A stretch of 17,588 nucleotides of DNA, taken from contig CAOJZR010000002.1 of assembly GCA_948466105.1 (NCBI GenBank), positions 1-17,588 of the forward strand, written 5' to 3'. Shown here piece after piece: positions 1 through 6,616 of the stretch. The stretch comes from an uncultured Bacillota bacterium (GTDB taxonomy: Bacteria > Bacillota_I > Bacilli_A > RF39 > UBA660). The notes under the pieces are model-generated. The model was not told where the DNA came from. It worked only from the letters and a program-made list of their open reading frames with translations, and ran no database searches. The position numbers were made by a program, and so were the translations under genes. Position 1 is the first letter of the stretch. The number at the start of each line of letters is the position of its first letter.

Positions 1-1558
1 TTATATCAGTAGTATCTATATAATCAATTTCATTTCGCGATAAAACTAATGCACTAGGATTTTTTTGGTTTAAAATATCTTGCCAAGCAGCTATAATTTC
101 TTTTTTATCAGCTGGGCGATAGACTTTAAAATTAGGAATACTTCTTAACATAGCTAATTGTTCAATTGGCTGATGGGTTGGTCCATCACTGCCTATATCA
201 ATCGAATCATGAGTAAAAATATAAGTAACAGGCAAATTCATTAATGCTGACATTCGCATAGCTGGTTTTAAGTAATCGGCAAAAACTAAGAAAGTTGAAA
301 CAAAGGGGCGAAAATTATATAAAGCTAAACCATTAGCAATACTGCCCATAGCGTGTTCTCGAACTCCAAAAGCGATATTTTTAGTATTAAAATTGTTTTT
401 ATGCATATAATCATATTTTTTTAATGTTACTTTAGTAGAGCTTGCTAAATCAGCACTACCACCAATAAAAGAAGGGATATACTCTTCTATTAAGTTCATT
501 ACTTCACTATTAATAGCGCGTCCTGATTCTTTTTTTATTTCTTTTACATTAAAATCGATATTAGAATAAGAAAAAGCAACATCATTACTAAAAAGTATAT
601 GTAAATCGTTTGAGTTATTTAAAGAAGTATAATCCTGATAATTTTTTAACCATTCATTGTATTTTATTATACTTCTATCATTTATTTGTTTAGTAAAGGC
701 TTCTTTAGCTTCTTTATTATAACTAAAAGCTTCTATGCTTAGTTTTAATTTTTGTTTTATTTGTTTTACATCTTCATTATCTAACGCTGAACCATGAACA
801 ATATTAGTGTTTTCATTAAAGGAATCTTTACCAATAATAGTTCGTATTTCAATAAATTTAGGTTTTTTTACTTTTTTAGCTCTTTTAATAGCTTTATCAA
901 TATTTTCAACTGTTGGATTTTTAACTAAAGCAGTATAAAAACCACAAGCTTTAAAACGTTTTAAAACATCTTCTGTAAAAGACATATCTGTTTTACCATC
1001 TAAAGAGATACTATTAGAATCATACAAAATAAATAAATTATCTAAATTTAAGGTACCAGCAAGCGAACAAGCTTCATAGCTAATACCTTCCATTAAATCA
1101 CCATCACCACATAAGACATAAACATTATTATTTATAAGTGGTTTTTTATTTAAATAAAATTTAACTGAAAGTTTTTTACTAGCAATAGCCATTCCAACAG
1201 CAGATGCAATTCCTTGACCAAGTGGTCCTGTTTGTATTTCTACACCAGGTGTAATCAGTTCTGGATGGCCAGGTGTTTTAGAATAAGCATGTCTAAAAGC
1301 CTTTAAATCTTTGATATCTATATTATAGCCAGCCATAAATAAAGTAGCATAAAGTAAAGCAGACCCATGTCCTGCTGATAAAACAAAACGATCGCGGTTA
1401 GGCCAATTTACATCATTTGGATTTATATTCATGTGTTTAGCATAAATAGTGTAAATGATGGGAGCGGCGCCTAAAACAATACCTGGATGACCACTTCCTG
1501 CTGTTTGAATCATATCAATACCTAAGCCTTTTATATTGTTTATTATTTTTTCATTCAT
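1..1558 (-). CDS. tkt: Transketolase (C-terminus cut off by the window edge)
   Basis: Thiamine-diphosphate enzyme of the non-oxidative pentose phosphate pathway; it moves two-carbon units between ketose and aldose phosphates in the cytoplasm. I translated this frame by hand: 519 codons are visible, against about 650-670 in full-length enzymes, so roughly the last 140 residues lie beyond position 1. Recognisable blocks in order are GSGHPG (residues 21-26), a GDGDLMEG cofactor-binding motif near residue 150, SADLASST ahead of the pyrimidine-binding domain, and REHAMG with the catalytic Glu at residue 401. The THDSIDIGSDGPTHQP block follows. The frame stays open to the edge. The ATG at 1558 follows a GAGGG ribosome site and gives the usual short N-terminus. 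An extended -10 box sits upstream at 1588-1596, so it is probably transcribed on its own. Confidence 0.97.
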   Translation of the reverse strand, partial: MNEKIINNIKGLGIDMIQTAGSGHPGIVLGAAPIIYTIYAKHMNINPNDVNWPNRDRFVLSAGHGSALLYATLFMAGYNIDIKDLKAFRHAYSKTPGHPELITPGVEIQTGPLGQGIASAVGMAIASKKLSVKFYLNKKPLINNNVYVLCGDGDLMEGISYEACSLAGTLNLDNLFILYDSNSISLDGKTDMSFTEDVLKRFKACGFYTALVKNPTVENIDKAIKRAKKVKKPKFIEIRTIIGKDSFNENTNIVHGSALDNEDVKQIKQKLKLSIEAFSYNKEAKEAFTKQINDRSIIKYNEWLKNYQDYTSLNNSNDLHILFSNDVAFSYSNIDFNVKEIKKESGRAINSEVMNLIEEYIPSFIGGSADLASSTKVTLKKYDYMHKNNFNTKNIAFGVREHAMGSIANGLALYNFRPFVSTFLVFADYLKPAMRMSALMNLPVTYIFTHDSIDIGSDGPTHQPIEQLAMLRSIPNFKVYRPADKKEIIAAWQDILNQKNPSALVLSRNEIDYIDTTDI

Positions 1559-1587
1559 ATAATTCCCTCTTATTCTATTTTGAATTT

Positions 1588-1596
1588 ATTATAACA
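1588..1596 (-). promoter_or_regulatory. Extended -10 promoter element of tkt
   Basis: On the minus strand this reads TGTTATAAT, an exact extended -10 box, about 30 bases before the transketolase start codon. No good -35 box is visible 17 bases further up (the stretch is T-rich), so recognition would rely on the TGn extension. Confidence 0.5.
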
Positions 1597-1654
1597 AATA
1601 TTTATATTAAAAAAAAGGGTAAAATGTAAAGTTGTGGAATGAAGATTTGAAATC

Positions 1655-1691
1655 ATAATAAAAAACAATCTTAAAAAATATAGATTGTTTT
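1655..1691 (-). terminator. Rho-independent terminator after tag
   Basis: AAAACAATCT (1662-1671) and AGATTGTTTT (1682-1691) form a perfect 10-bp stem with a 10-base loop. Read on the minus strand, the stem is followed by a T-rich tail toward 1655. It lies about 75 bases after the tag stop and before the transketolase promoter, so it separates the two minus-strand genes. Confidence 0.7.
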
Positions 1692-1764
1692 AAAAAAGAT
1701 ATTTCTATGTAGTTATTTGGGTTTTTATCTATAAGTTGTAAAAAGTATTTAATAACACATCATT

Positions 1765-2310
1765 TTAATGATTTTTATACATAAAGCATGTCTTTTCATG
1801 TGAATAAATAACCCCAATAGCTTGTAAATAGGAATAAATAATTGTTGTACCAACAAAAGTCATTCCTCTTTTTTTTAAATCATTAGAAATACTATCTGAA
1901 AGTTTAGAACTAGTAAGATTAACCTCATAAAATATCATATCTTGAGTAAAAGTTTTTAAATAATATCTAAAAGAGCCAAATTCACTTTGAATCTTTTTAA
2001 ATATTTTTGCATTATTAATACTTGCTTTTATTTTTAATTTATTTCTAATTATGTGTTCATTTAACAATAACTTTTGTATCTTATTGTCATCATACATAAT
2101 TACTTTATCTATCTCAAAGTTATCATAAGCTTCCCTAAAAGCTTTTCTTTTGTTTAAAACACATTCCCATGATAAACCAGCTTGAAATGACTCTAATATT
2201 AACATTTCAAATAAATACTTATCGTCAAAATTTAATTGCCCCCACTCTTTATCATGATAATTAACATATAAAGGATTTTGTAAGTTACACCATTTACATC
2301 TTACTTTCAT
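1765..2310 (-). CDS. tag: DNA-3-methyladenine glycosylase I
   Basis: Base-excision repair enzyme that removes 3-methyladenine from alkylated DNA. From the ATG at 2310 it is 181 residues, close to the E. coli Tag length (187). It carries the family hallmarks: RCKW near the N-terminus, NYHDKEWG, and LESFQAGLSW, whose Glu (residue 40) aligns with Glu38 of E. coli Tag. It also has LKKRGMTFVGTTIIYSYLQAIG, split here as KKRGMTFVGTT then YSYLQA, and SHEKTC near the end. The Cys of RCKW, the His of NYHD, and the His and Cys of SHEKTC match the four zinc ligands of the family. The in-frame GTG at 2319 lies inside the AAGGTGGT ribosome site, so the longer start is an artefact. It diverges from lexA with the two promoters nearly back to back, which suggests co-regulation by DNA damage. 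Confidence 0.95.
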   Translation of the reverse strand: MKVRCKWCNLQNPLYVNYHDKEWGQLNFDDKYLFEMLILESFQAGLSWECVLNKRKAFREAYDNFEIDKVIMYDDNKIQKLLLNEHIIRNKLKIKASINNAKIFKKIQSEFGSFRYYLKTFTQDMIFYEVNLTSSKLSDSISNDLKKRGMTFVGTTIIYSYLQAIGVIYSHEKTCFMYKNH

Positions 2311-2337
2311 CATTACCACCTTTTTTAACTACAGTAA

Positions 2338-2366
2338 ATTATAACATATTTCTTTTTTAAGAACAA
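2338..2366 (-). promoter_or_regulatory. tag promoter
   Basis: Minus-strand -35 TTGTTC (2361-2366), a 17-base spacer, and -10 TATAAT (2338-2343) with a TGT extension (TGTTATAAT). Transcription would start about 20 bases before the tag start codon. The -35 box overlaps the palindrome shared with the lexA promoter. Confidence 0.65.
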
Positions 2367-2390
2367 ATTTTTGTTAAAAACATTTGTTTG
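2363..2390. promoter_or_regulatory. Candidate LexA operator between tag and lexA
   Basis: Positions 2363-2387 form an imperfect palindrome in which 10 of 12 arm positions pair, running from ACAAAT to ATTTGT. Inside its right part, 2377-2390 reads AAAACATTTGTTTG. This matches the Bacillus-type SOS box CGAACATATGTTCG at 10 of 14 positions and keeps the AAC-N4-GTT core. The element touches the tag -35 box on one side and the lexA -35 box on the other, so a bound repressor could block both promoters. The match is by eye and the exact consensus for this lineage is unknown. Confidence 0.45.
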
Positions 2391-2416
2391 ACTTTCGAGT
2401 GTTTGTGTGCTAAAAT
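2388..2416 (+). promoter_or_regulatory. lexA promoter
   Basis: -35 TTGACT (2388-2393), a 17-base spacer, and -10 TAAAAT (2411-2416) with a TGC extension directly in front. The predicted start is near 2423, followed by the AAGGAGGG ribosome site at 2430-2437. The -35 overlaps the end of the candidate operator, as expected for autoregulated lexA. Confidence 0.75.
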
Positions 2417-2440
2417 GGGAATAGATTATAAGGAGGGTCT

Positions 2441-3058
2441 ATGAATAATTTAACTAGACGTCAAGAAGACGTTTTAAACTATATCAAAAAATATATTGTA
2501 ACGCATGGATATCCACCTACAGTAAGAGAAATTGGAAGTGCGCTTGATATTTCCTCACCTGCGACTATTCATGCTCATTTAAACAATTTAGCTAATAAAG
2601 GATTCATAAAAAAAGAAGATGCTAAGAATCGTTGTATAAAATTATTAGTTGATAATGAATTTGAAGATCAAAGCGAAAAAGTCATCTCTATTCCTTTACT
2701 TGGTAAAGTAACAGCTGGTACACCAATTGAAGCAATTGAAAATCCAGACGAACATTTTGCTTTACCAGCCTATCTAATTCCTAAAAACAAAGAAGTTTTT
2801 GCTCTTTTAGTTGATGGCTATAGTATGGTTAATAAAGGCATTTTAAGCGGAGATATTGTTATTGTAGAAAGAAAAAATACTGCTAAAAATGGAGATATGG
2901 TAGTGGCTATGACCGATGAAGCTGAAGTGACTCTTAAAACCTTTTATAAGGAGGATGGTTATTTCCGTTTACAGCCAGAAAATGACACAATGGAACCTAT
3001 TATCTTAAACAATGTATCTATTTTAGGCATTGCTATTGGTCTATATCGTAAATTATAA
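2441..3058 (+). CDS. lexA: SOS repressor LexA
   Basis: Transcriptional repressor of the SOS response, a self-cleaving serine-lysine protease activated by RecA filaments. At 205 residues it has the standard length. Residues 1-70 form the winged-helix DNA-binding domain (starting LTRRQEDVLNYI, with the GYPPTVREI and SSPATIHAHL blocks). The autocleavage site is Ala92-Gly93 in KVTAGTP. The catalytic Ser is residue 128, in DGYSM, and the Lys is residue 166, in VTLKTF. The residue before the catalytic Ser is Tyr, where many Gram-positive LexA proteins have Asp; E. coli has Met there, so this is variation rather than damage. The ATG follows a strong AAGGAGGG site. It is monocistronic, with its own promoter and a terminator starting at the stop codon. 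Confidence 0.97.
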   Translation: MNNLTRRQEDVLNYIKKYIVTHGYPPTVREIGSALDISSPATIHAHLNNLANKGFIKKEDAKNRCIKLLVDNEFEDQSEKVISIPLLGKVTAGTPIEAIENPDEHFALPAYLIPKNKEVFALLVDGYSMVNKGILSGDIVIVERKNTAKNGDMVVAMTDEAEVTLKTFYKEDGYFRLQPENDTMEPIILNNVSILGIAIGLYRKL

Positions 3059-3079
3059 CGTAGAAAAACTACGTTTTTA
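3057..3079 (+). terminator. Terminator of lexA
   Basis: AACGTAG (3057-3063), loop AAAA, CTACGTT (3068-3074), then more T. The 7-bp stem begins inside the lexA stop codon, so the 3' untranslated part is almost absent. Confidence 0.8.
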
Positions 3080-3080
3080 A

Positions 3081-3109
3081 TTGTTTAATAGTATAAAATA
3101 AATTATAAT
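3081..3109 (+). promoter_or_regulatory. Promoter of the YigZ-family gene
   Basis: -35 TTGTTT (3081-3086), 17-base spacer, -10 TATAAT (3104-3109). It lies immediately after the lexA terminator and just before the AGGTGA ribosome site at 3116-3121. Confidence 0.65.
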
Positions 3110-3126
3110 TATATTAGGTGACATAT

Positions 3127-3708
3127 ATGTATACAATTAAAACTACTGTAACAAATGAGCTTATAATCAATAAATCACGTTTTATTACACAACTATATCC
3201 ATTAAATAACTTAGAAGACATTTCAAAATATTTAGCTGAAGCACAAAAACAATACCCTAATGCGACACATTATTGCTACGCTTACCTTTTAGATAATTTA
3301 AAAAAAGAAAGTGATGATAAAGAACCTAGTGGTACAGCAGGACTACCTATTTTAAATGTTTTAGAAAAGAAAAATCTTAACTTTATATTATGTATTGTTA
3401 TTCGTTATTTTGGTGGAATTAAACTAGGTAGCGGAGGTTTAATTAGAGCTTATAGTAATAGCTGTATAGAAGCTTTAAAAAAAGCTTGCATTTTAAAATT
3501 AGAGCAAGGATATAAAATGGCTATTACTTTTACATATGATAATATTAAAAAAATCGCTTTTCTTTTAAAAAGCGAAAATGTTATATTTAAGGAATATAAT
3601 AATGATATCACTTTTGTGTTTGAAACAAGAGATAAAAATATCAAAGATAATTTAAGACCATATGTCAAAAGTTTAACTGAGCTAGGAACAGTACTAATAA
3701 GAAATTAA
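3127..3708 (+). CDS. YigZ/IMPACT family protein (UPF0029, DUF1949)
   Basis: Conserved cytosolic protein of the YigZ/YvyE/IMPACT family. In eukaryotes the N-terminal domain belongs to regulators of translation stress; the bacterial role is not settled. From the ATG at 3127 it has 193 residues, normal for the family. The N-terminal domain shows the signature blocks in order: SRFITQ, ATHYCYAY, SDDKEPSGTAGLPILNVL, and IRYFGGIKLGSGGLIRAY. The C-terminal third fits the DUF1949 ferredoxin-like domain by position. A GTG nine bases upstream is in frame but belongs to the AGGTGA ribosome site, so I set the start at the ATG five bases after it. It stands alone, between its own promoter and a hairpin shared with the convergent prepilin gene. 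Confidence 0.93.
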   Translation: MYTIKTTVTNELIINKSRFITQLYPLNNLEDISKYLAEAQKQYPNATHYCYAYLLDNLKKESDDKEPSGTAGLPILNVLEKKNLNFILCIVIRYFGGIKLGSGGLIRAYSNSCIEALKKACILKLEQGYKMAITFTYDNIKKIAFLLKSENVIFKEYNNDITFVFETRDKNIKDNLRPYVKSLTELGTVLIRN

Positions 3709-3712
3709 CCAT

Positions 3713-3740
3713 AAAAAGCATTTTTTATAAAATGTTTTTT
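3713..3740. terminator. Shared terminator between convergent genes
   Basis: A 12-bp stem with one G-T pair: AAAAAGCATTTT (3713-3724), loop TTAT, AAAATGTTTTTT (3729-3740). Both strands carry T-runs at the 3' side of the stem. It serves the YigZ-family gene (+), and its edge overlaps the prepilin stop codon (-), so it probably works in both directions. Confidence 0.65.
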
Positions 3741-5959
3741 TAATTACTCATGATTATATATGGTGATGCTTTAGTGCCATCCCCACCTAATATTTGGGTA
3801 TCAGCTTTCAAATTAATAACTGGTCTAATGCTAGTAACACTACCAACCCAAGGCCACTGATTTAAATTGCCAGTTTCGGTTACAAAAAAATTAAATGCCA
3901 TAAGACTTTCAATATGGAAAAAAGATGGAGACATCGTCCAATAATAGATACCTGAATTTAAATAATATTTTTGATTGTCTAAACCAACTACACCTCCTGC
4001 GAAAGACATCTCATCTGCAGTAATTAACCCAATGGGATTTATTAGTTTACCATTTTCTTTTGTAAATTGGTCTTCATATCTTTGACATCTTAAATTTGCT
4101 GTTTTAGTATTGACATTTCTTTGATATGTACTATAAAAAGTTGAAGCATTTAAATCATTTAAATTATCGGTTATAATTGTACGATCACTACAAAAAATAT
4201 TATCACTTAAATATTGTTCATAATTATTTTTTAAATTATTATCATACCAATTATCTATTACCTTTTTTATTTCACTATCATATTCATCAGTATATGTGCT
4301 TTCATAATCTTGTGATAAATATCCATGATATTTGGCTTGCGCTTGTCTCGGATTTACATTTCCATTAGATGTTATTACATCTAATACTTCAATAATAATT
4401 GAACAAGTACTATCTTTAGTACTAGCAAAGCAAGTATACTTTTTACCACCTATAACATCATTATACTTATCCAACCATTTACCTTCTATAAAATTACCAC
4501 TTAAACGACATGTTTTAGTTGTATTATTACATGTATAATTATCTGCAAAATAATAACTAGTTCCTGCATCTATACCATCATAAGTTATTATGTTAGATGC
4601 TGTTTCCTTATAAGTTTGATTTAAACCATATTTATAACCTGTTAAAGCAGGATCTCTGCCACCAAGATTGAATGCAGAACTACCAATACTTGTTGCCTCT
4701 TTAGTATCATTAGATGAAGTACCAGAATAAATCAACCTAATACTACCATCACCATTAATTCTAACTATTCGCCATATAAAACCAGCAAAATTGATATAAT
4801 TATTAATAGCTGTTCCCCGAAAATAATACGTTTCGCCATAATTATCAGTCGTAGTATATAAGCCTGGCTTAGATATACTTTCTTTTAAAACTTCTGATGC
4901 ATAGCGCTCTTCTTTAGTCACTTTATAAGTAGTAACATTATCTATTATCTCAGTTGAATAGTCTTTTATAGAATAAATAGTTGTACAATTACCTGTAGAA
5001 TCAATATTCATACAAGTATATTTTGGGCTATTTTCTGTTGAAATACAATTTGGCAATTCTACTAAATCACTGGCTGAAAAAGTGTATCTACCTGTTTTAT
5101 TATTAAAGTGAGGTTTTTCACTACTACATGAAATAGCTGTACTGGTTTGTCTTAAATTATCTCCACTTATTTCAACCTTAGCAACCTCACCATAATCAAT
5201 TTGAGGTTCAATTTTATTTAAATCAACTAATTTATTTCTTATTTCTGTTTTTGATAATTCAATGTTGTTGTTAAGTGTATCTGTGACAATTAAACAATCA
5301 GCTAAATTATTGATACCATTTTTCACACAGTAACCTTCAATATTATTTATTTCTATATTTCCTGTTATACGTGGGATGTTTAAAATACCATTATTATATT
5401 CGTAATGAACTAACTCAGATATAATTTTACCATCCATAGTTATTTGTAAAGCCTTAGGAACTGCCTGTGTTTGATTAAAATCTATGACTAATTCATCTCC
5501 ATAGAAGGCATTTCTTTGTAAGCCTGTAGAATCTACAATATTAATATATTTTATACTTACATCTTTACCCAAATGATTAACAAGACATTCACCATTTTTT
5601 TCTTCTTTTACTTGCTCTTCCTGAAAGCTTTTACTATAACAAAAATCACCATATTTTAACGCTACTGCTACTTTTCCACTATTTGAAATGAATACTTCAC
5701 CACTTCTTGGTTTTGTACCATTTATTCGCATTTTTATAATATCAAATAAGTTACCATCAATAGATAAAGTATTATCTATCCTTTTTTCATTATAATAAAG
5801 TTCAGCCGTTTTTACAATATTTCCACTACTTATTTTATAGCTGTTTTTTCTAGCTTTTTCTATTATATTTAAGATTATTGGTATAGCTATTAATGCTAGT
5901 ATTACAAGTATCACAATAACAGCTAGTAATTCAATTAAAGTAAATCCTTTTTTCTTCAT
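3740..5959 (-). CDS. Large type IV prepilin-like surface protein
   Basis: Secreted or surface protein with a classical prepilin N-terminus. From the ATG at 5959 (739 residues) it starts MKKKGFTLIELLAVIVILV: a short basic leader, prepilin-peptidase cleavage expected between Gly5 and Phe6, Glu10 at the conserved +5 position, and a hydrophobic helix to about residue 32. Ordinary pseudopilins have 100-200 residues, so about 570 residues are extra. Cys pairs in the outer region (CMNIDSTGNC, CNNTTKTC, CFASTKDSTC) suggest disulfides outside the cell. The C-terminal blocks FAGFIWRIVRINGDGSIRL, GLITADEMSFAGG, YYWTMSPSFF and SIRPVINLK resemble C-type-lectin-like or DUF1566-type binding domains; this is an inference. 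The in-frame GTG at 5971 sits in the GTGGAGGAG ribosome site and is not the start. TadB/TadC-like platform genes lie about 10 kb away on the same strand. Confidence 0.85.
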   Translation of the reverse strand: MKKKGFTLIELLAVIVILVILALIAIPIILNIIEKARKNSYKISSGNIVKTAELYYNEKRIDNTLSIDGNLFDIIKMRINGTKPRSGEVFISNSGKVAVALKYGDFCYSKSFQEEQVKEEKNGECLVNHLGKDVSIKYINIVDSTGLQRNAFYGDELVIDFNQTQAVPKALQITMDGKIISELVHYEYNNGILNIPRITGNIEINNIEGYCVKNGINNLADCLIVTDTLNNNIELSKTEIRNKLVDLNKIEPQIDYGEVAKVEISGDNLRQTSTAISCSSEKPHFNNKTGRYTFSASDLVELPNCISTENSPKYTCMNIDSTGNCTTIYSIKDYSTEIIDNVTTYKVTKEERYASEVLKESISKPGLYTTTDNYGETYYFRGTAINNYINFAGFIWRIVRINGDGSIRLIYSGTSSNDTKEATSIGSSAFNLGGRDPALTGYKYGLNQTYKETASNIITYDGIDAGTSYYFADNYTCNNTTKTCRLSGNFIEGKWLDKYNDVIGGKKYTCFASTKDSTCSIIIEVLDVITSNGNVNPRQAQAKYHGYLSQDYESTYTDEYDSEIKKVIDNWYDNNLKNNYEQYLSDNIFCSDRTIITDNLNDLNASTFYSTYQRNVNTKTANLRCQRYEDQFTKENGKLINPIGLITADEMSFAGGVVGLDNQKYYLNSGIYYWTMSPSFFHIESLMAFNFFVTETGNLNQWPWVGSVTSIRPVINLKADTQILGGDGTKASPYIIMSN

Positions 5960-5980
5960 AAACTCCTCCACTACTATTTT

Positions 5981-5991
5981 GTCTTAATCTT
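5981..5991 (-). repeat. AAGATTAAGAC element, copy 1
   Basis: Minus-strand 11-mer AAGATTAAGAC, ending about 20 bases before the prepilin start codon and next to the ribosome site. It is identical to the copy at 6036-6046, 55 bases away (about five helical turns). It could be a regulator-binding repeat. Confidence 0.5.
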
Positions 5992-6035
5992 TTTAACTGA
6001 TATATTAGTTTTATATTCAATTTCCTATTTAAATG

Positions 6036-6095
6036 GTCTTAATCTTAAATAATTAATAACTTTATATTGGGTATCTAATAAAAATTTAAGATTAA
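6036..6095. repeat. AAGATTAAGAC copy 2 within a 12-bp inverted repeat
   Basis: TTAATCTTAAAT (6039-6050) and ATTTAAGATTAA (6084-6095) are perfect reverse complements, separated by 33 bases. The left arm contains the second AAGATTAAGAC copy (6036-6046, minus strand). A weak minus-strand promoter (TTGAAA, 17 bases, TAAATT) would overlap the right arm. The arrangement fits an operator for the prepilin gene. The arms are A+T-only apart from one C or G each, so chance is not excluded. Confidence 0.45.
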
Positions 6096-6155
6096 TACTT
6101 TTAAATTTCAATTTATTATAAATATTAGTTGAAATAAAGATATTATATTTATATT

Positions 6156-6318
6156 TTAATCATCAATAGGCATTCCAAATGATTCATTTTCATCAAACTT
6201 TTGGAGAAATCTATTATATTTAATGTAATAGTACCAAAAAGCTAATCTACTTTGATATACCCCCCCCCCGGTATTGACGGTTTGCAAACATACCGTTATT
6301 TTTATTCTTTCTTTTCAT
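6156..6318 (-). pseudogene. Small ORF split by a G10 run; candidate phase-variable gene
   Basis: I do not recognise this protein. On the minus strand an ATG at 6318 follows AAGGAG (6330-6335, 11 bases away) and starts MKRKNKNNGMFANRQYR. It then meets ten consecutive G (C at 6260-6269 on the plus strand). With ten G the frame closes at TAG (6249-6247) after 23 residues. With nine G it stays open for 53 residues, continuing GGVYQSRLAFWYYYIKYNR and ending in an acidic ESFGMPIDD before TAA at 6156-6158. With eleven G it also stops early. A G10 run is extremely unlikely by chance in such A+T-rich DNA and is the classic substrate for slipped-strand switching. Alternatives are an assembly or sequencing error of one base, or a decaying gene. 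The product would be a small basic-to-acidic peptide with an aromatic middle. It lies upstream of the prepilin gene on the same strand. Confidence 0.55.
6260..6269. repeat. Homopolymer run C10/G10
   Basis: Ten consecutive C on the plus strand. It is by far the longest G or C run in the window. It lies inside the small reading frame at codons 17-20 and decides whether that frame is read through. Confidence 0.95.
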
Positions 6319-6362
6319 GCAATCAATAACTCCTTATTTTTATATTATTATTTACTATTTAC

Positions 6363-6371
6363 ATTTTAACA
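6363..6371 (-). promoter_or_regulatory. Possible extended -10 for the small G10 ORF
   Basis: The minus strand reads TGTTAAAAT, an extended -10 like those of lexA and tkt, about 28 bases before the AAGGAG site of the small frame. There is no convincing -35 box; the upstream stretch is a T-run. Confidence 0.35.
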
Positions 6372-6492
6372 TAAAAAAAACAAAAAAGATATAATTAATT
6401 TTCTAACAATAATAACTACAGATTAATTGAGCCTTTCTTAAATTTATAATAATCAAAAAGTATATATAACTTAAAAAAACATCTTAAAATTT

Positions 6493-6593
6493 TGTTATAA
6501 TATAAAAACTCATTAATACCATATTTTTTTGATATTTTTAGCGAGTATAAAATAAAAGAACAATTATTTTTTTCTAATTGTTCTTATTTTTTT
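6493..6593 (+). ncRNA. Possible small RNA transcript in the spacer
   Basis: The rest of the spacer (6319-6616) holds no gene I can support. On the plus strand an exact extended -10 box, TGTTATAAT (6493-6501), is followed about 55 bases later by a perfect terminator hairpin and T-run (6556-6593). This would define a transcript of about 85 bases with no reading frame. No good -35 is present, and the hairpin is already explained as the rpoE terminator, so this is weak. Confidence 0.2.
6556..6590. terminator. Bidirectional terminator after rpoE
   Basis: AAGAACAATTA (6556-6566), 8-base loop, TAATTGTTCTT (6575-6585): a perfect 11-bp stem. The minus-strand tail is TTTATTTTAT, right after the rpoE stop. 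The plus-strand tail is A followed by seven T. Confidence 0.8.
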
Positions 6594-6616
6594 ATTAAAT
6601 TAACATTACCAAATAA

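Noticed and set aside
3450..3668. Minus-strand reading frame inside the YigZ-family gene
   Set aside because: It is fully antisense to a conserved domain and has no ribosome site; a shadow frame.
3740..3960. Diversity-generating retroelement target at the lectin-like C-terminus of the prepilin
   Set aside because: No reverse transcriptase or template repeat is in the window, and this segment shows no clustering of AAC/AAT codons as expected in a variable region.
4177..4538. Two short plus-strand reading frames inside the prepilin gene
   Set aside because: They lie antisense to a long well-supported gene, lack ribosome sites, and their composition is that of a shadow frame.
6270..6297. Hairpin next to the C10 run (CGGTAT / ATACCG and a GTTTGCAAAC palindrome)
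   Set aside because: The pairings compete with each other, the stems are short, and the sequence is explained as codons of the small reading frame.
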